Below, in pieces: positions 25,340 to 35,185 of a stretch of 64,000 bases of DNA. The number at the start of each line of letters is the position of its first letter. The first letter of the stretch is position 1. The notes beneath the pieces are model-generated. The model searched no databases. It worked only from the letters and a program-made list of their open reading frames with translations, and was not told where the DNA came from. The position numbers were made by a program, and so were the translations under genes. Origin of the DNA: an uncultured Rhodopila sp. (GTDB taxonomy: Bacteria > Pseudomonadota > Alphaproteobacteria > Acetobacterales > Acetobacteraceae); the NCBI GenBank assembly GCA_903932145.1, contig CAIZFE010000080.1:1-64000 (forward strand), written 5' to 3'.

Positions 25340-25534
25340 TCAAGCCCGACGAAGCTGCGCCTCGTCAACAACACGCTCGTGATTATCCAGCGCGCTTTTT
25401 GCCCGATACTGGCAGCCCTGGGAGGAGGCCGGCATTCTACGGACGATCGTGTAAATTCCGGGGCGAACATTGACGTTCGAGCTGTTCGTCATCAGTGCGA
25501 CTTTGTCGCCAATAGTGAACTTGAACTCGGCCAA
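25340..25534 (-). CDS. small conserved hypothetical protein
   Basis: 64 residues from TTG 25534, chosen because AAGGAG lies 5 bases upstream; an ATG at 25555 lies before that site. The sequence has FKFTIGDKVALMTN, VRPGIYTIVR and YRAKSALDNHERVVDEAQL, a small beta-rich fold. Short proteins with this pattern are, to my recollection, widespread in alphaproteobacteria without a known role. It is 53 bp downstream of the cold-shock gene on the same strand and may be cotranscribed. Confidence 0.65.
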   Translation of the reverse strand: MAEFKFTIGDKVALMTNSSNVNVRPGIYTIVRRMPASSQGCQYRAKSALDNHERVVDEAQLRRA

Positions 25535-25587
25535 TGAAGCTCCTTCCAGAAGCACTAAAGGCGGCGCACGAGGCGCCGCCCGAAATG

Positions 25588-25797
25588 TTAGCTCGCCTGG
25601 AGGTTGACGGCAGAGGTCTTACCCTGCTGGCCACGCTCGAGGTCGAAGCTGATCGTCTGACCTTCGTTGAGGGTCTTGAGTCCAGCGCGTTCAACGGCCG
25701 AAATATGGACGAAAACGTCCTTGGAGCCGTCGGCCGGCTGAATAAAACCAAAGCCTTTTTGTGGGTTGAACCACTTAACTGTACCTGAAGTAGCCAC
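25588..25797 (-). CDS. cspA: cold-shock domain protein
   Basis: 69-residue single cold-shock domain that binds single-stranded RNA or DNA and acts as an RNA chaperone. Both RNP motifs are present (KGFGFIQP and VFVHISAV). The C-terminal part [21 protein letters not shown] is typical of alphaproteobacterial Csp proteins. Translation probably begins at GTG 25797 behind GGAG; the longer frame from 25833 has unrelated residues in front of the conserved domain. The 183 bp upstream may hold the long leader common to csp genes. Confidence 0.9.
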   Translation of the reverse strand: MATSGTVKWFNPQKGFGFIQPADGSKDVFVHISAVERAGLKTLNEGQTISFDLERGQQGKTSAVNLQAS

Positions 25798-25980
25798 GTG
25801 AAGTCTCCGCAATTGGCCAAATCCCGCGCACATGCGGGATATCCTTACTTTTCAATTGGGGAGAGAACAGCGCGACGCCCAATCCAAAGGATTCGGTGCG
25901 GCGCGAAATAGGGATCTTGCCCCGGCTGAAAAGTTCAGCCGTTCAATCTTCATACAGGAGCCGTCCCGATTAAGACAGCA

Positions 25981-28900
25981 CTATTTTGAACGGCCCGACT
26001 CGGCCTGAACGTCCACGAATTCCACACGCGACTCCTCCAGACACGCCCGCACGTAGGGCATCAGGGATCGCGCCACATCAAGGTGGAACACCTCGGGGGC
26101 GATGCGCCACAACACGATCTCGGCAGCCCCCAGCAGCGTCCGCGTACACATTCCGACCGGAAACGCGTGCAGGTCCAGGTCCAGCGCGCAGAACGCATTC
26201 AGGCACCACGCGGCACGCGGACCGGCGACCTCCAGCCCACCCGATCGCTGCGAAACGTCGATGATGCTGACTGGATGTTCGCCAGCGGCTTGCCGAGCGA
26301 GGGCGGCCAGTTCGGACGCGCTGTCCGGCGCCACAATCAGCCACTCATCCGGTCCCAGCCACAGTGCCGCTCGGTTTCGCGTGATGACGGAGCGGCAAGG
26401 CACGGTCGGCATCAGCACACCCAACGCCAGCCCGATCGCGGTGCCGGCGGCCGAACCGGCGCGAACCGACAGGCGGGTGACCGGCGCCAGGGTCACCAAT
26501 TCGACGGCGGGACAAGCGCGGGCGACCGGCGCTTGCTGCTCCGCCAGCGGCAAAAGCGGCTGTGCTGACGAAAACGTGATCGCCTTCAACCGATCCTTGG
26601 GCTTTTCCAGGAAGACCGGAGCGGTGACCGTCACCGGTCTATCGCCACCCGCCGCCGCGACAGACAGTTGCAGTCCGATCCGGGACCGGCCGCCTGCCAC
26701 CAAGGCCAGCGCGAAACCGCGGTTCAAGCCGGGGCTGTGATAGGATGAGGTGACGTGACCGACGCTCAACGCACCCCGTGTCCGCACGGATGCATTAGAC
26801 AGAACGTCCCAGGCCGAAGGGGCAGCGGTCACCTGAGCCCCTTCCTCCAGAACGACCGTCGGATCGAGTGGTAGCAAACCGACAAGCTGTTTGCGATCCG
26901 CCCGCTTCAGGTCCGGCAGCGACAGCGACCGCTTGCCGATGCAATCGGCACCGCGGATCGTCCATCCCAGGCCGACATCGCCGGGAGTGACCGTGCCATC
27001 GGTTTCCTGCCCGATCATGATATAGCCCTTCTCCGCGCGCAGCACATGCATCGCGTCGGTTCCGAACGGGGTCACATCACGCTGCCGCAGCGTATCCCAC
27101 ACACGCTGGGCGTGGTCCGGCGGCAGGTTGATCTCGAACCCGGTCTCACCGGTGAAACTGACGCGGAGGAGAACGACGGCAACGTCGCCGATATGGCCGG
27201 TGCGGACGCTCATGGGCGGCATGGCGCCGGGATCGATGTCGGGCAGGAAGGGTGCCAGGACCTCGGCCGCCCGTGGGCCCTGCACCGCGATGACCGCCCA
27301 TTGTTCGGTGACCGAGGTCAACCAGACCCGCATCCCGACAAACTCAGTTTGCAGGTAGTCTTCCATGTGGTGAAGGACGAAAGCGGCGCCCGCGGTTGTC
27401 GTCGTGACATGGAAACGATCCGGCGCGAGCCGGGCGATGATGCCGTCGTCGCGAATGAAACCGTCTTCTCCCAGCAGCACGCCGTAACGGCATTGTCCGG
27501 ACGCAAGATCGGTGAAATCGCCGGTGTAGATCCGGCTGAGGAACGCCGCCGCATCGGGTCCCTCCACCGCGATTTTGCCCAGCGTGCTGGCGTCCAGCAT
27601 CCCGGCATCGTTGCGCACAGCGAGACATTCGCGGGCGACCGCCGCCGCGATTGTTTCGTTGGCCTGCGGAAAACACCGCGCCCGCTTCCAGGTGCCGACA
27701 TTTTCCAGCACCGCGCCCGGGGTGGCGATCGGCGGCACCCGGATCGGGGCGAACAGATCGCCGCGCACCGATCCGGCGAGGGTGCCGAAAGTGACGGGCG
27801 TATAGGGAGGGCGGAACGTCGTCAGGCCGGTGGCTTCGACACCCTGCCCGGTCAGTGCCGCGATGGCCGTCAGAGCGTTCAAATTGGATGTCTTGCCCTG
27901 GTCCGTTGCCATGCCGGTGGTGGTGTAGCGCTTGACGTGTTCGACCGAAACGAACCCCTCGTCCGTCGCGATAGCCAGGTCTTTCGTGGTGACGTCATTC
28001 TGGAAGTCCACGAACGCGGCCCGATGCGGCTTCGCTGCGACCGGCGGTTCGCCTGCGGTCATCGCTTGTATGCCGAGGACCGCGAACGACCGTGTTTCGC
28101 CACCGAAGGCCCTGGCGCCGTCGCGCAGACAGGTCCCGAGATCAAACACCCCGGCACAGGCGCCGACTGCGTCTTCTGTCGGCAGCCAGGTGCCGGATGC
28201 AGAGTCGAAAATCAGCGCGCGCCGCGACTGGCTGAACAGATGCACCGATGGCGTCCAGCCACCCGACATCAGGATCGTATCGCAGGGAATAAGGCCGGTG
28301 CCATCCGAAAGCCTGGCGGAATGAACCCGCAAACGCCCCTCTGTGCCGCTGATCGTCATCCCCCGATGGATGGGGATGCCCAGCGCACGCGCGGCCTGTA
28401 CGGCCTCGCTATCGGGTGCGGAGCGCCGGTCCACGATGCCGGCGACCGCGACACCCGCCGCATGCAGGTCGGTTGCCGTCCGATAGGCACTGTCGTCAGC
28501 AGTGGCGATCACGACGCGCTTGCCGACGGTCACGCCATACCGGTGTAAATACGTGCGCGCGGCACCCGCCAGCATGATGCCGGGACGATCGTTACCGGGA
28601 AAAACCAAAGGCCGTTCGATCGCCCCGGTCGCCAGCACGACGCGTGCGGCGCGCACTTGCCACAGGCGTTCCCGTGGCCGATGCGATCCCGGATCGGCGA
28701 GATGATCGGTCACCCGCTCCGCCAATCCGATCATGTTGTCCGGATACCAGCCGAACGCGGTGGTGCGTGGCAGCAGCGTGACCGACCCGTTCAGGGTACC
28801 AATGGCCTCCCGCACCCAATCCGGCGCGGGCCATCCGTCGATCGTGGCGTTGGGTTCGTCCAGCAGGCCGCCGCCCAATTCCGCCTGCTCGTCGCACAGG

Positions 28901-29490
28901 ATCACTCGGGCACCGGTGGCGGAGGCTCCCAGGGCAGCCGCGAGACCCGCGGCTCCACCGCCGATGATCAGGATATCGCAATGGGCGTATCGGGTCTGGT
29001 ATTGGTCCGGATCGGCCTCGGCCGGTGACCGGCCCAGCCCGGCGGCGGCGCGTATCGCCGGCTCATAAAGCCGCTTCCAAAACGACGGCGGCCACATGAA
29101 AGATTTATAGACAAACCCCGGTGGCAGCAGCGGCGCCGCCCATCCCGCCAGTGCACCAAAATCGAAACGAAGCGATGGGAATCGGTTTTGACTGCGTGCG
29201 GTCAGGCCGTCGTACAGTTCGACGCTGGTGGCCCGCAGATTGGGTGTGATCCGCCCTGCCCCGCGATCGATGGTGACCAGCGCGTTCGGCTCCTCCGACC
29301 CGGCGGACAGGATGCCACGCGGACGGTGATATTTGAACGAACGTCCGACCAGATGAACATCGTTGGCCAGCAGCGCCGAGGCCAAAGTGTCGCCCGCGTA
29401 GCCGGTCAATGGCCGCCCGTCGAAAGAAAACTGAATCCGGTCGGATCGATCTATCCGGCCCCCCGCGGCGGTTCGAAATGGCTGCGTCAT
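25981..29490 (-). CDS. sarcosine oxidase alpha-gamma fusion
   Basis: 1,169 residues. Residues 1 to about 100 match the N-terminal ferredoxin-like domain of heterotetrameric sarcosine oxidase alpha. A dinucleotide fold (ILIIGGGAAGLAAALGAS near 173-190) follows, then the aminomethyltransferase (GcvT-like) C-terminal half that loads the one-carbon unit onto tetrahydrofolate. From about residue 994 (nucleotides 25981-26511) the chain continues without a stop into the gamma subunit, recognisable by WLGPDEWLIV and IDVSQRSGGLEVAGP. Gamma is normally a separate protein of about 190 residues. The start overlaps soxD by 4 bp. Reaction: oxidative N-demethylation of sarcosine to glycine. Confidence 0.92.
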   Translation of the reverse strand: MTQPFRTAAGGRIDRSDRIQFSFDGRPLTGYAGDTLASALLANDVHLVGRSFKYHRPRGILSAGSEEPNALVTIDRGAGRITPNLRATSVELYDGLTARSQNRFPSLRFDFGALAGWAAPLLPPGFVYKSFMWPPSFWKRLYEPAIRAAAGLGRSPAEADPDQYQTRYAHCDILIIGGGAAGLAAALGASATGARVILCDEQAELGGGLLDEPNATIDGWPAPDWVREAIGTLNGSVTLLPRTTAFGWYPDNMIGLAERVTDHLADPGSHRPRERLWQVRAARVVLATGAIERPLVFPGNDRPGIMLAGAARTYLHRYGVTVGKRVVIATADDSAYRTATDLHAAGVAVAGIVDRRSAPDSEAVQAARALGIPIHRGMTISGTEGRLRVHSARLSDGTGLIPCDTILMSGGWTPSVHLFSQSRRALIFDSASGTWLPTEDAVGACAGVFDLGTCLRDGARAFGGETRSFAVLGIQAMTAGEPPVAAKPHRAAFVDFQNDVTTKDLAIATDEGFVSVEHVKRYTTTGMATDQGKTSNLNALTAIAALTGQGVEATGLTTFRPPYTPVTFGTLAGSVRGDLFAPIRVPPIATPGAVLENVGTWKRARCFPQANETIAAAVARECLAVRNDAGMLDASTLGKIAVEGPDAAAFLSRIYTGDFTDLASGQCRYGVLLGEDGFIRDDGIIARLAPDRFHVTTTTAGAAFVLHHMEDYLQTEFVGMRVWLTSVTEQWAVIAVQGPRAAEVLAPFLPDIDPGAMPPMSVRTGHIGDVAVVLLRVSFTGETGFEINLPPDHAQRVWDTLRQRDVTPFGTDAMHVLRAEKGYIMIGQETDGTVTPGDVGLGWTIRGADCIGKRSLSLPDLKRADRKQLVGLLPLDPTVVLEEGAQVTAAPSAWDVLSNASVRTRGALSVGHVTSSYHSPGLNRGFALALVAGGRSRIGLQLSVAAAGGDRPVTVTAPVFLEKPKDRLKAITFSSAQPLLPLAEQQAPVARACPAVELVTLAPVTRLSVRAGSAAGTAIGLALGVLMPTVPCRSVITRNRAALWLGPDEWLIVAPDSASELAALARQAAGEHPVSIIDVSQRSGGLEVAGPRAAWCLNAFCALDLDLHAFPVGMCTRTLLGAAEIVLWRIAPEVFHLDVARSLMPYVRACLEESRVEFVDVQAESGRSK

Positions 29491-29744
29491 CGCGGGCCGA
29501 TCTTCGACGTATTAGAGATCCGGTCGGTCACGGTGTCCCGCTCGCAGTTGAAAAACCGACCGCAACCCGGCTGGTGGCGCCACCGCTCCTGATGCCGGCC
29601 CTTCGGGTTATTGCGAAGATACAGATACGCGCTCCACGTTGCGTCATCCGCCGACGCCGCGGGCCGGGTCAGACCAGCCTGACCACCGTAACGGAATTCG
29701 TTCTCCGGCCGCGGGCCGCACCAGGGACACGAGATCAACAACAT
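29487..29744 (-). CDS. soxD: sarcosine oxidase delta subunit
   Basis: 85-residue zinc-binding delta subunit of heterotetrameric sarcosine oxidase. CPWCG at 6-10 and the later GCGRFFN and His residues supply the metal ligands; EFRYGGQA and LYLRNNPKGRHQERW are family hallmarks. It starts at ATG 29744, overlapping the soxB stop by one base, and its stop overlaps the alpha-gamma start by 4 bp. This B-D-A order, with G following, is the standard one. Confidence 0.92.
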   Translation of the reverse strand: MLLISCPWCGPRPENEFRYGGQAGLTRPAASADDATWSAYLYLRNNPKGRHQERWRHQPGCGRFFNCERDTVTDRISNTSKIGPR

Positions 29745-31000
29745 CAGTGTGCCACCGCCGCCGCCGCTTCCTCGTTGATCATGCGTCCGGACAGGAAACG
29801 GTCCAGGCTGAACGGTGCGGCGATCGGATGCGGTTCGCCGCGCGCAATGGTGGCCGCGAAGATATGTCCCGATCCTGGCGTTGCCTTGAATCCGCCGGTG
29901 CCCCAGCCGCAGTTGACGAATAACCCTGGCACCGGCGTCAGCCCGATGATGGGTGAGCGATCCGGCGTCGTATCGACGATACCGCCCCAGTTGCGCAGCA
30001 TTTTCAGGCGCCGGAACGACGGGAACAGTTCGCATATCGCCGCCAGCGTTTCACGCGTCACATGCAGCCCGCCAGCCTGACTGTACGACGCATAGACATC
30101 CGTGCCGCCGCCGATCACCAGTTCGCCCTTGTCGGACTGGGAGATGTAGGCGTGGACGGTGTTCGACATCACCACGCACGGCAGCACAGGCTTGACCGGT
30201 TCGCTGACCAACGCCTGCAACGGGAACGATTCCAGCGGCATCCGCACGCCGGCCATCGCCATCACCACGCTGGTGTGTCCCGCCGTGACGACGCCAACGC
30301 GTCCCGTCTCGATCGGGCCTTTTGTTGTTTCGACCCCTGTTACCGCTCCGTCGGCGCCACGGGAAATCCCGGTCACCGCGCAATTCTGGATGATGTCCAC
30401 GCCCAACGCGCTGGCCGCCCGAGCATAGCCCCAGGCGACGGCGTCGTGGCGGGCCACGCCGCCGCGACGTTGCAACGCCGCGCCCTGAATTGGGTAGCGG
30501 ACATCAGGACTGACATCCAACGGCGGGCAGAACGCCTTGGCCTGCGCCGGGGTCAGCCACTCGTTATCGATCCCTTGCAGCCGATTGGCATGCACATGGC
30601 GCTTGAACACCTGCACGTCGTGATGCGTGTGCGCCAGCATCAGCACGCCACGCGGCGAGTACATGACGTTGTAGTTCAGCGTCTGCGACAAGGATTCCCA
30701 CAGCTTCAGCGCGTGCTCATATAAAGCCGCACTCTCGGGCTGCAGGTAGTTCGACCGGATGATGGTGGTGTTGCGACCCGTGTTGCCGCCACCGAGCCAG
30801 CCCTTATCCAGCACCGCGATATCGCGAATACCGTGCTCCCTGGCCAGATAATAGGCCGTCGCCAAACCGTGCCCACCGGCGCCCACGATTACCACGCCGT
30901 ACGACGCCTTAGGGTGCGCGTCCCGCCACTGCCTGTCCCAGACCTTGCCGGCCCCGTGCCGGAGCAGGGACAGAAAGGAGAATCGTGTCGAGTCGCCCAT
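29744..31000 (-). CDS. soxB: sarcosine oxidase beta subunit
   Basis: FAD-linked amine oxidase of about 418 residues; beta carries the catalytic flavin and oxidises the N-methyl group. It shows VVIVGAGGHGLATAYYLA for FAD, VLDKGWLGGGNTGRNTT (the His-flavin segment region is GRNTT), and the C-terminal CGWGTGGFKATPGSG. I start at ATG 31000, preceded by AAGGA, because the family begins close to the FSFLSLLRHG segment; an ATG at 31021 is the alternative. First gene of the soxBDA(G) operon. Folate genes that often accompany the operon (glyA, purU) are not nearby. Confidence 0.92.
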   Translation of the reverse strand: MGDSTRFSFLSLLRHGAGKVWDRQWRDAHPKASYGVVIVGAGGHGLATAYYLAREHGIRDIAVLDKGWLGGGNTGRNTTIIRSNYLQPESAALYEHALKLWESLSQTLNYNVMYSPRGVLMLAHTHHDVQVFKRHVHANRLQGIDNEWLTPAQAKAFCPPLDVSPDVRYPIQGAALQRRGGVARHDAVAWGYARAASALGVDIIQNCAVTGISRGADGAVTGVETTKGPIETGRVGVVTAGHTSVVMAMAGVRMPLESFPLQALVSEPVKPVLPCVVMSNTVHAYISQSDKGELVIGGGTDVYASYSQAGGLHVTRETLAAICELFPSFRRLKMLRNWGGIVDTTPDRSPIIGLTPVPGLFVNCGWGTGGFKATPGSGHIFAATIARGEPHPIAAPFSLDRFLSGRMINEEAAAAVAH

Positions 31001-31102
31001 CGCGCGGCATCCTTGCCACACCGTCCGCTGAGGTCAAAGCCGCAAGCCTTCCAAGCCGCCGGAGCGAAGGCTATAGCGGAGTCACAAACGGGGGATGAGA
31101 CG

Positions 31103-32716
31103 ATGGCCGAGTTCGACTACATCATCGTGGGCGCCGGATCGGCGGGCTGCGTGCTGGCAAACCGACTGTCGGAAGATCGACGCTCGACGGTGCTGCTGCT
31201 GGAAGCCGGGCCGCCTGACAGTTCCATGTGGATCAAAATCCCGGCCGGCTTCACCAAGTTGCTCAACAACCCGAAATACAACTGGAATTTTGAGAGCGAG
31301 CCGGAACCCAACCTCAACAACCGCACCATCCCGATCCCGCGCGGCCGCACACTTGGCGGCTCCAGCGCGATTAACGGTATGCTGTACGTGCGCGGCAACC
31401 CGTTGGATTATAACACCTGGTCGCAGTTCGGGAACCGCGGCTGGGGCTATGACTCGGTGTTGCCGTATTTTCGCAAAGCCGAGAACTTCGCCCCCGGTGG
31501 CGATGAATCGCGCGGTCGCGGCGGGCCGTTGCAGGTCGAACATATGCGCGAGCGGGCCGAACTGCTGGACGCTTTCATCGATGCCGCCGTGGACCAGGGC
31601 TATCCACGCAACAAGGATTACAACAACGGCCACCAGGAGGGTTTCGGATATTTCCAGGTCACTCAGAAGGGTGGCGAACGCTGGTCGTGCGCGCGCGGGT
31701 ATCTCGACCCCATCCGCAACCGACCCAACCTGAAGATCGAGACGGACGCGCTGACGACGAAGGTGCTGCTGAAAGACAAGCGCGCCACCGGCGTCGCCTA
31801 CACGCAAGGCGGCATGGCCAAGACCGCGTATGCCAACCGGGAAGTCATCCTGTGCGCCGGCGCGGTGAAGTCGCCGCATATCCTGGAGTTGTCGGGCATC
31901 GGCAATCCGGACATCCTGTCGCCGCTGGGCATTCCGGTGGTACACGCCCTGCCCGGCGTCGGCGAAAACTACCGCGACCACTACGCCCCGCGCATGAACT
32001 GGCGGGTCAAGCTGCCGGTGACGCTGAATGAGCGCAGCCGCGGCCTCGCCTTGGCGAAGGAGGTGTTCAAATACTACACCCAGCGGCGGGGCATCCTGAC
32101 CTTCACCGCCGGAATCGCGTTCGGCTTCATCAGAACACGGCCCGAACTGGAGGAGCCCGACGTTCAGTTCCACTTCGCCCATGCCAGCTATGGCAGCGCC
32201 CAAAAGCGCGACCTGGAGACCGAACCGGGCATGACCCTGACGGTGTATCAATGCCGCCCGGAATCGAAAGGTTCCATCCACGCGAAGTCGAACGATCCGG
32301 CAGCGGCGCCGGCGATCCGGCCGAATTATCTGGCCGATCCGATCGATCAGCGCGTCCTGGTGGAGGGCATGAAGATCGGCCGCGGCATCATCGGCAACCG
32401 CGTGCTGGACAAGTATCGGGCCTATGAGATGAACCCTGGCGACAAGGTTCAGACCGATGCCGAGTGGCTACAATTTGCCCGTGAGAACGGCCAGACGACC
32501 TATCATGTGATCGGCACCTGCAAGATGGGACCTGATCCGATGGCCGTGGTGGATGACCGGCTGCGCGTGCATGGGATCGCCGGACTGCGCGTGGTGGATG
32601 CGTCCATCATGCCGACAGTGCCGTCTGGCAATACGAATGCGGCAGTGATCATGATCGCGGAAAAAGGGGCGGACCTGATCAAGGCGGGGACGGCTGAAGC
32701 TTTGTTGGCGGCATAG
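31103..32716 (+). CDS. GMC oxidoreductase (choline dehydrogenase-like)
   Basis: FAD-dependent alcohol dehydrogenase/oxidase of 537 residues. The FAD fold opens with [20 protein letters not shown] and is followed by the two GMC signatures ([19 protein letters not shown] and the ILELSGIGN region). The active-site His-Asn pair lies in [10 protein letters not shown] and the C-terminal [18 protein letters not shown]. BetA-type choline dehydrogenases and many aliphatic or aryl alcohol dehydrogenases share this layout. It is divergent from soxB. A choline-glycine betaine-sarcosine route would be a logical link, but no betaine aldehyde dehydrogenase is present here. Start ATG 31103 with GGGGATGA upstream. 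Confidence 0.9.
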   Translation: MAEFDYIIVGAGSAGCVLANRLSEDRRSTVLLLEAGPPDSSMWIKIPAGFTKLLNNPKYNWNFESEPEPNLNNRTIPIPRGRTLGGSSAINGMLYVRGNPLDYNTWSQFGNRGWGYDSVLPYFRKAENFAPGGDESRGRGGPLQVEHMRERAELLDAFIDAAVDQGYPRNKDYNNGHQEGFGYFQVTQKGGERWSCARGYLDPIRNRPNLKIETDALTTKVLLKDKRATGVAYTQGGMAKTAYANREVILCAGAVKSPHILELSGIGNPDILSPLGIPVVHALPGVGENYRDHYAPRMNWRVKLPVTLNERSRGLALAKEVFKYYTQRRGILTFTAGIAFGFIRTRPELEEPDVQFHFAHASYGSAQKRDLETEPGMTLTVYQCRPESKGSIHAKSNDPAAAPAIRPNYLADPIDQRVLVEGMKIGRGIIGNRVLDKYRAYEMNPGDKVQTDAEWLQFARENGQTTYHVIGTCKMGPDPMAVVDDRLRVHGIAGLRVVDASIMPTVPSGNTNAAVIMIAEKGADLIKAGTAEALLAA

Positions 32717-32722
32717 TAAGCG

Positions 32723-32818
32723 CGGGGCTTTGCCCCGAACCCCACCAAGGGGCGGCGCCCCTTGGAACCATGGGATCAAAGGGGCTTGCCCCTTTGCGGG
32801 TGCGGGCAGAGCCCGCCC
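32723..32818. repeat. four tandem hairpins between convergent genes
   Basis: Between the 3' ends of the GMC and dnaA genes four stem-loops follow one another: 32723-32737, 32745-32765 (9-bp stem CCAAGGGGC), 32778-32795 (AAAGGGGC stem) and 32802-32816. None has a T-run. They may serve as bidirectional termination or messenger-end protection; similar GC hairpin blocks recur between genes in related genomes, as I recall. Confidence 0.6.
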
Positions 32819-32823
32819 TTCGC

Positions 32824-34329
32824 TTAAGACTCCAGCAGCCGGCGCAACAGCTCGACGTCCTCGGCAAAAGTGCCGTCGCGTTCCATTAGTTCGGTCACCC
32901 GCGACACCGCATGCATCACCGTAGTGTGATCGCGATTGCCGAACTTTCTGCCAATCTCCGGCAGACTGCGGCTGGTGAGTTGCTTCGCCAGATACATTGC
33001 AACCTGACGCGGCCGAGCAACAGCGCGGGCTCGACGGGCGGACGACATGTCGGTGAGGCGGATGCTGAAATGTTCTGCCACTTTTTTCTGGATTTCCTCG
33101 ATGGTCACGCGCCGATCATGCGACTTCAAAATATCGTGAAGTACTTCATGCGTTGACTCCAGAGTAACCGGACGTCCGAACAAGTTAGCGTGCGCTACCA
33201 ACCGGTTTAACGCACCCTCCAACTCACGGACATTTGATGTAATCTTATGGGCGAGAAATTCCAGTACCTTCGGCGGCACCGCAACGCCGGCCCGAGAGGC
33301 TTTGGCCTCCAGAATAGAAATGCGCAGTTCGTACGTAGTGGAGTGCAGATCCGCCACCATGCCGCAACCCAAACGGGTGCGCAGACGATGTTCTAATCCG
33401 TTCAGATCGGACGGCGACTTGTCGGCGGAGACGACGATCTGCTTGCCCTGCTCCACAAGATAATTGAACGTGTGGAAAAATTCTTCCTGCGTATTATCCT
33501 TGCCGATCAGGAATTGCAGGTCGTCGATCATCAGGACATCGACGCTGCGGAGGTTTTCCTTGAACTCCATGGTCGATTGGCTGCGGATCGCGGCAATAAA
33601 GCGATACATGAACTTCTCGGCTGACATGTACGCGACCGACACCGGATTGCTGGTCCGATTGGTCAGTTCCCAGGCAATCGCATGCATCAGATGGGTCTTG
33701 CCCAGTCCGACGCCGCCGTACAGGAACAGCGGATTGAACCCCGGGCTGGACGGCAGTTCGGCGACCCGGCGCGCGCAGGCATAGGCAAATTCGTTAGGTT
33801 TTCCAACGACAAAGCCCTCGAACGTAAAGCGCGGATCGAGTGGCGCGGCCAGATCGGAGCGCGATTCCACCCGGTCCTCGACCATCGCCGGCGCGGCACG
33901 GATCGGCGCGGGGACCGGATCGGCAAAGCTCTCCCGGGCTGCTGCAAAGGAGCTGGGGGCCACGGGGCCGGGCGCCAAGGGGCCGGCGCTGGCCATCGGG
34001 GCGAACCGAAGCGGGGACACGGTTTCCGGCAACGGAGCGGGCGGAGTGACCGTCGCGCCGACGCGGATGTCGATGCGGCGAATATCGGGATTTTCGGCCT
34101 GCCATAAGGCTTTCAGGCGGTCACCGTAGCGCGTCGATACCCAGTCACGCAGGAAGCGGGTCGGCAAGGTAACTGTGATTTCGTCGCCATCCTGGCCTGC
34201 CAAACTCATTTGCCGCAGCCACGTGCGATATTCGACGTCACCGACCTCTGCCTGCAACCGCCCCCTGATCCGCGTCCACTGGACGGACAATTGTGGCATG
34301 TCCACGATATCAGCCTCTGCCGTGGTCAT
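32824..34329 (-). CDS. dnaA: chromosomal replication initiator DnaA
   Basis: 501 residues. Domain I about 10-90, a Pro/Ala-rich domain II about 95-160, the AAA+ domain with Walker A GGVGLGKT (205-212) and Walker B VLMIDDLQF, and the C-terminal DNA-binding domain with the signature around RPRQVAMYLAKQL and GNRDHTTVMHA. It binds DnaA boxes and opens the origin. ATG 34329 with GGGGAGGA upstream is preferred; TTG 34335 is two codons earlier. rpsT lies upstream in the same orientation. No cluster of DnaA boxes is seen, so the origin is probably elsewhere. Confidence 0.97.
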   Translation of the reverse strand: MTTAEADIVDMPQLSVQWTRIRGRLQAEVGDVEYRTWLRQMSLAGQDGDEITVTLPTRFLRDWVSTRYGDRLKALWQAENPDIRRIDIRVGATVTPPAPLPETVSPLRFAPMASAGPLAPGPVAPSSFAAARESFADPVPAPIRAAPAMVEDRVESRSDLAAPLDPRFTFEGFVVGKPNEFAYACARRVAELPSSPGFNPLFLYGGVGLGKTHLMHAIAWELTNRTSNPVSVAYMSAEKFMYRFIAAIRSQSTMEFKENLRSVDVLMIDDLQFLIGKDNTQEEFFHTFNYLVEQGKQIVVSADKSPSDLNGLEHRLRTRLGCGMVADLHSTTYELRISILEAKASRAGVAVPPKVLEFLAHKITSNVRELEGALNRLVAHANLFGRPVTLESTHEVLHDILKSHDRRVTIEEIQKKVAEHFSIRLTDMSSARRARAVARPRQVAMYLAKQLTSRSLPEIGRKFGNRDHTTVMHAVSRVTELMERDGTFAEDVELLRRLLES

Positions 34330-34743
34330 GCGCAACGTCCTCCCCGGTAACTGGCCGAAGCCAAAATCTCTTGTATAGACCGACAGTTTTTCATTGCCCC
34401 AGATATCCCTGTCTTGGCCCTTTCCGGACGCGGTTATCCACCCCTTAACAAGGTTGGAATTCAGCCATCACTGCTGTCCGGCTGACCCAGCAAATATGGA
34501 TCAAAGCATAGGGTTGAGGCAATCATAAATTCACGGCGCTCAGTGAAATCAAAATATACGAAACAACATTGCCCCGCCTGATTGCCGCGCGCACAAACGC
34601 ACGACCCGGCTTCGCTAACAGCGAGACAGATCGTACTGGGATATTAAAAAATGGAGTATAGTAACGAAATTACGTACGGGTCGCGATTTTGATGGCCCCG
34701 AAGGCGCCGGTCAACCCCCGCGGGGATTGACCGGCCTACGCAA
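34330..34743. promoter_or_regulatory. dnaA upstream region with one DnaA box
   Basis: 414 bp between rpsT and dnaA. TTATCCACC at 34434-34442 matches the DnaA box TTATCCACA in eight of nine positions, consistent with autoregulation of dnaA. AT-rich sequence at 34520-34560 and 34640-34670 could hold promoters. No second box of equal quality was seen. Confidence 0.5.
34706..34735 (-). terminator. stem-loop after rpsT
   Basis: A strong inverted repeat directly downstream of rpsT: GCCGGTCAA at 34706-34714 pairs with TTGACCGGC at 34727-34735, and the stem extends into the C/G runs between them. No T-run follows on the minus strand, so it may stabilise the messenger end rather than terminate by itself. 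Confidence 0.5.
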
Positions 34744-35022
34744 TCAGACGGCGGCGGCAGCCGGCAATGACTTGATCCGGGCTGACAGGCGGGACAGCTT
34801 ACGCGCCACGGTATTGGCGTGAATGACGCCCTTACCGGAGGCGCGCTGCATTTCCGGCTGCGCTTCCCGCAACGCCACGGCCGCTGCTGTCTTGTCACCG
34901 CTGGCGATCGCGGTTTCCACCTTCTTGACGAAGGTCCGCATACGCGACTTGCGGGCGCTGTTACGCGCCGTGCGGGTGACAGATTGGCGGATGCGCTTGC
35001 GCGCTGATGCGGTATTGGCCAT
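34744..35022 (-). CDS. rpsT: 30S ribosomal protein S20
   Basis: 92-residue S20, which binds 16S rRNA early in small-subunit assembly. The N-terminus [13 protein letters not shown], the basic helix [17 protein letters not shown] and the conserved [16 protein letters not shown] segment are diagnostic. ATG 35022 is chosen; the 12 extra residues of the longer frame (from 35058) do not belong to the family. It precedes dnaA, an arrangement seen in several Acetobacteraceae. Confidence 0.96.
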   Translation of the reverse strand: MANTASARKRIRQSVTRTARNSARKSRMRTFVKKVETAIASGDKTAAAVALREAQPEMQRASGKGVIHANTVARKLSRLSARIKSLPAAAAV

Positions 35023-35185
35023 GCGTTCTTCGATCACAACGTTAAGAAGCCAAACCAACCCGGGGCCGAGGACCCGGTCAGGTTTGGCGGAAGACGGGGG
35101 TTCTACGCATCGGCACCGGGCGAGTCAAGGTTGTTACCCCGGATCAACACCAGGGTTTCATGGTCGATCGGCATCGACCTCCCGC

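Noticed and set aside
34330-34743. Chromosomal origin next to dnaA
   Set aside because: Only one good DnaA box and no AT-rich repeat array; one box fits autoregulation better.
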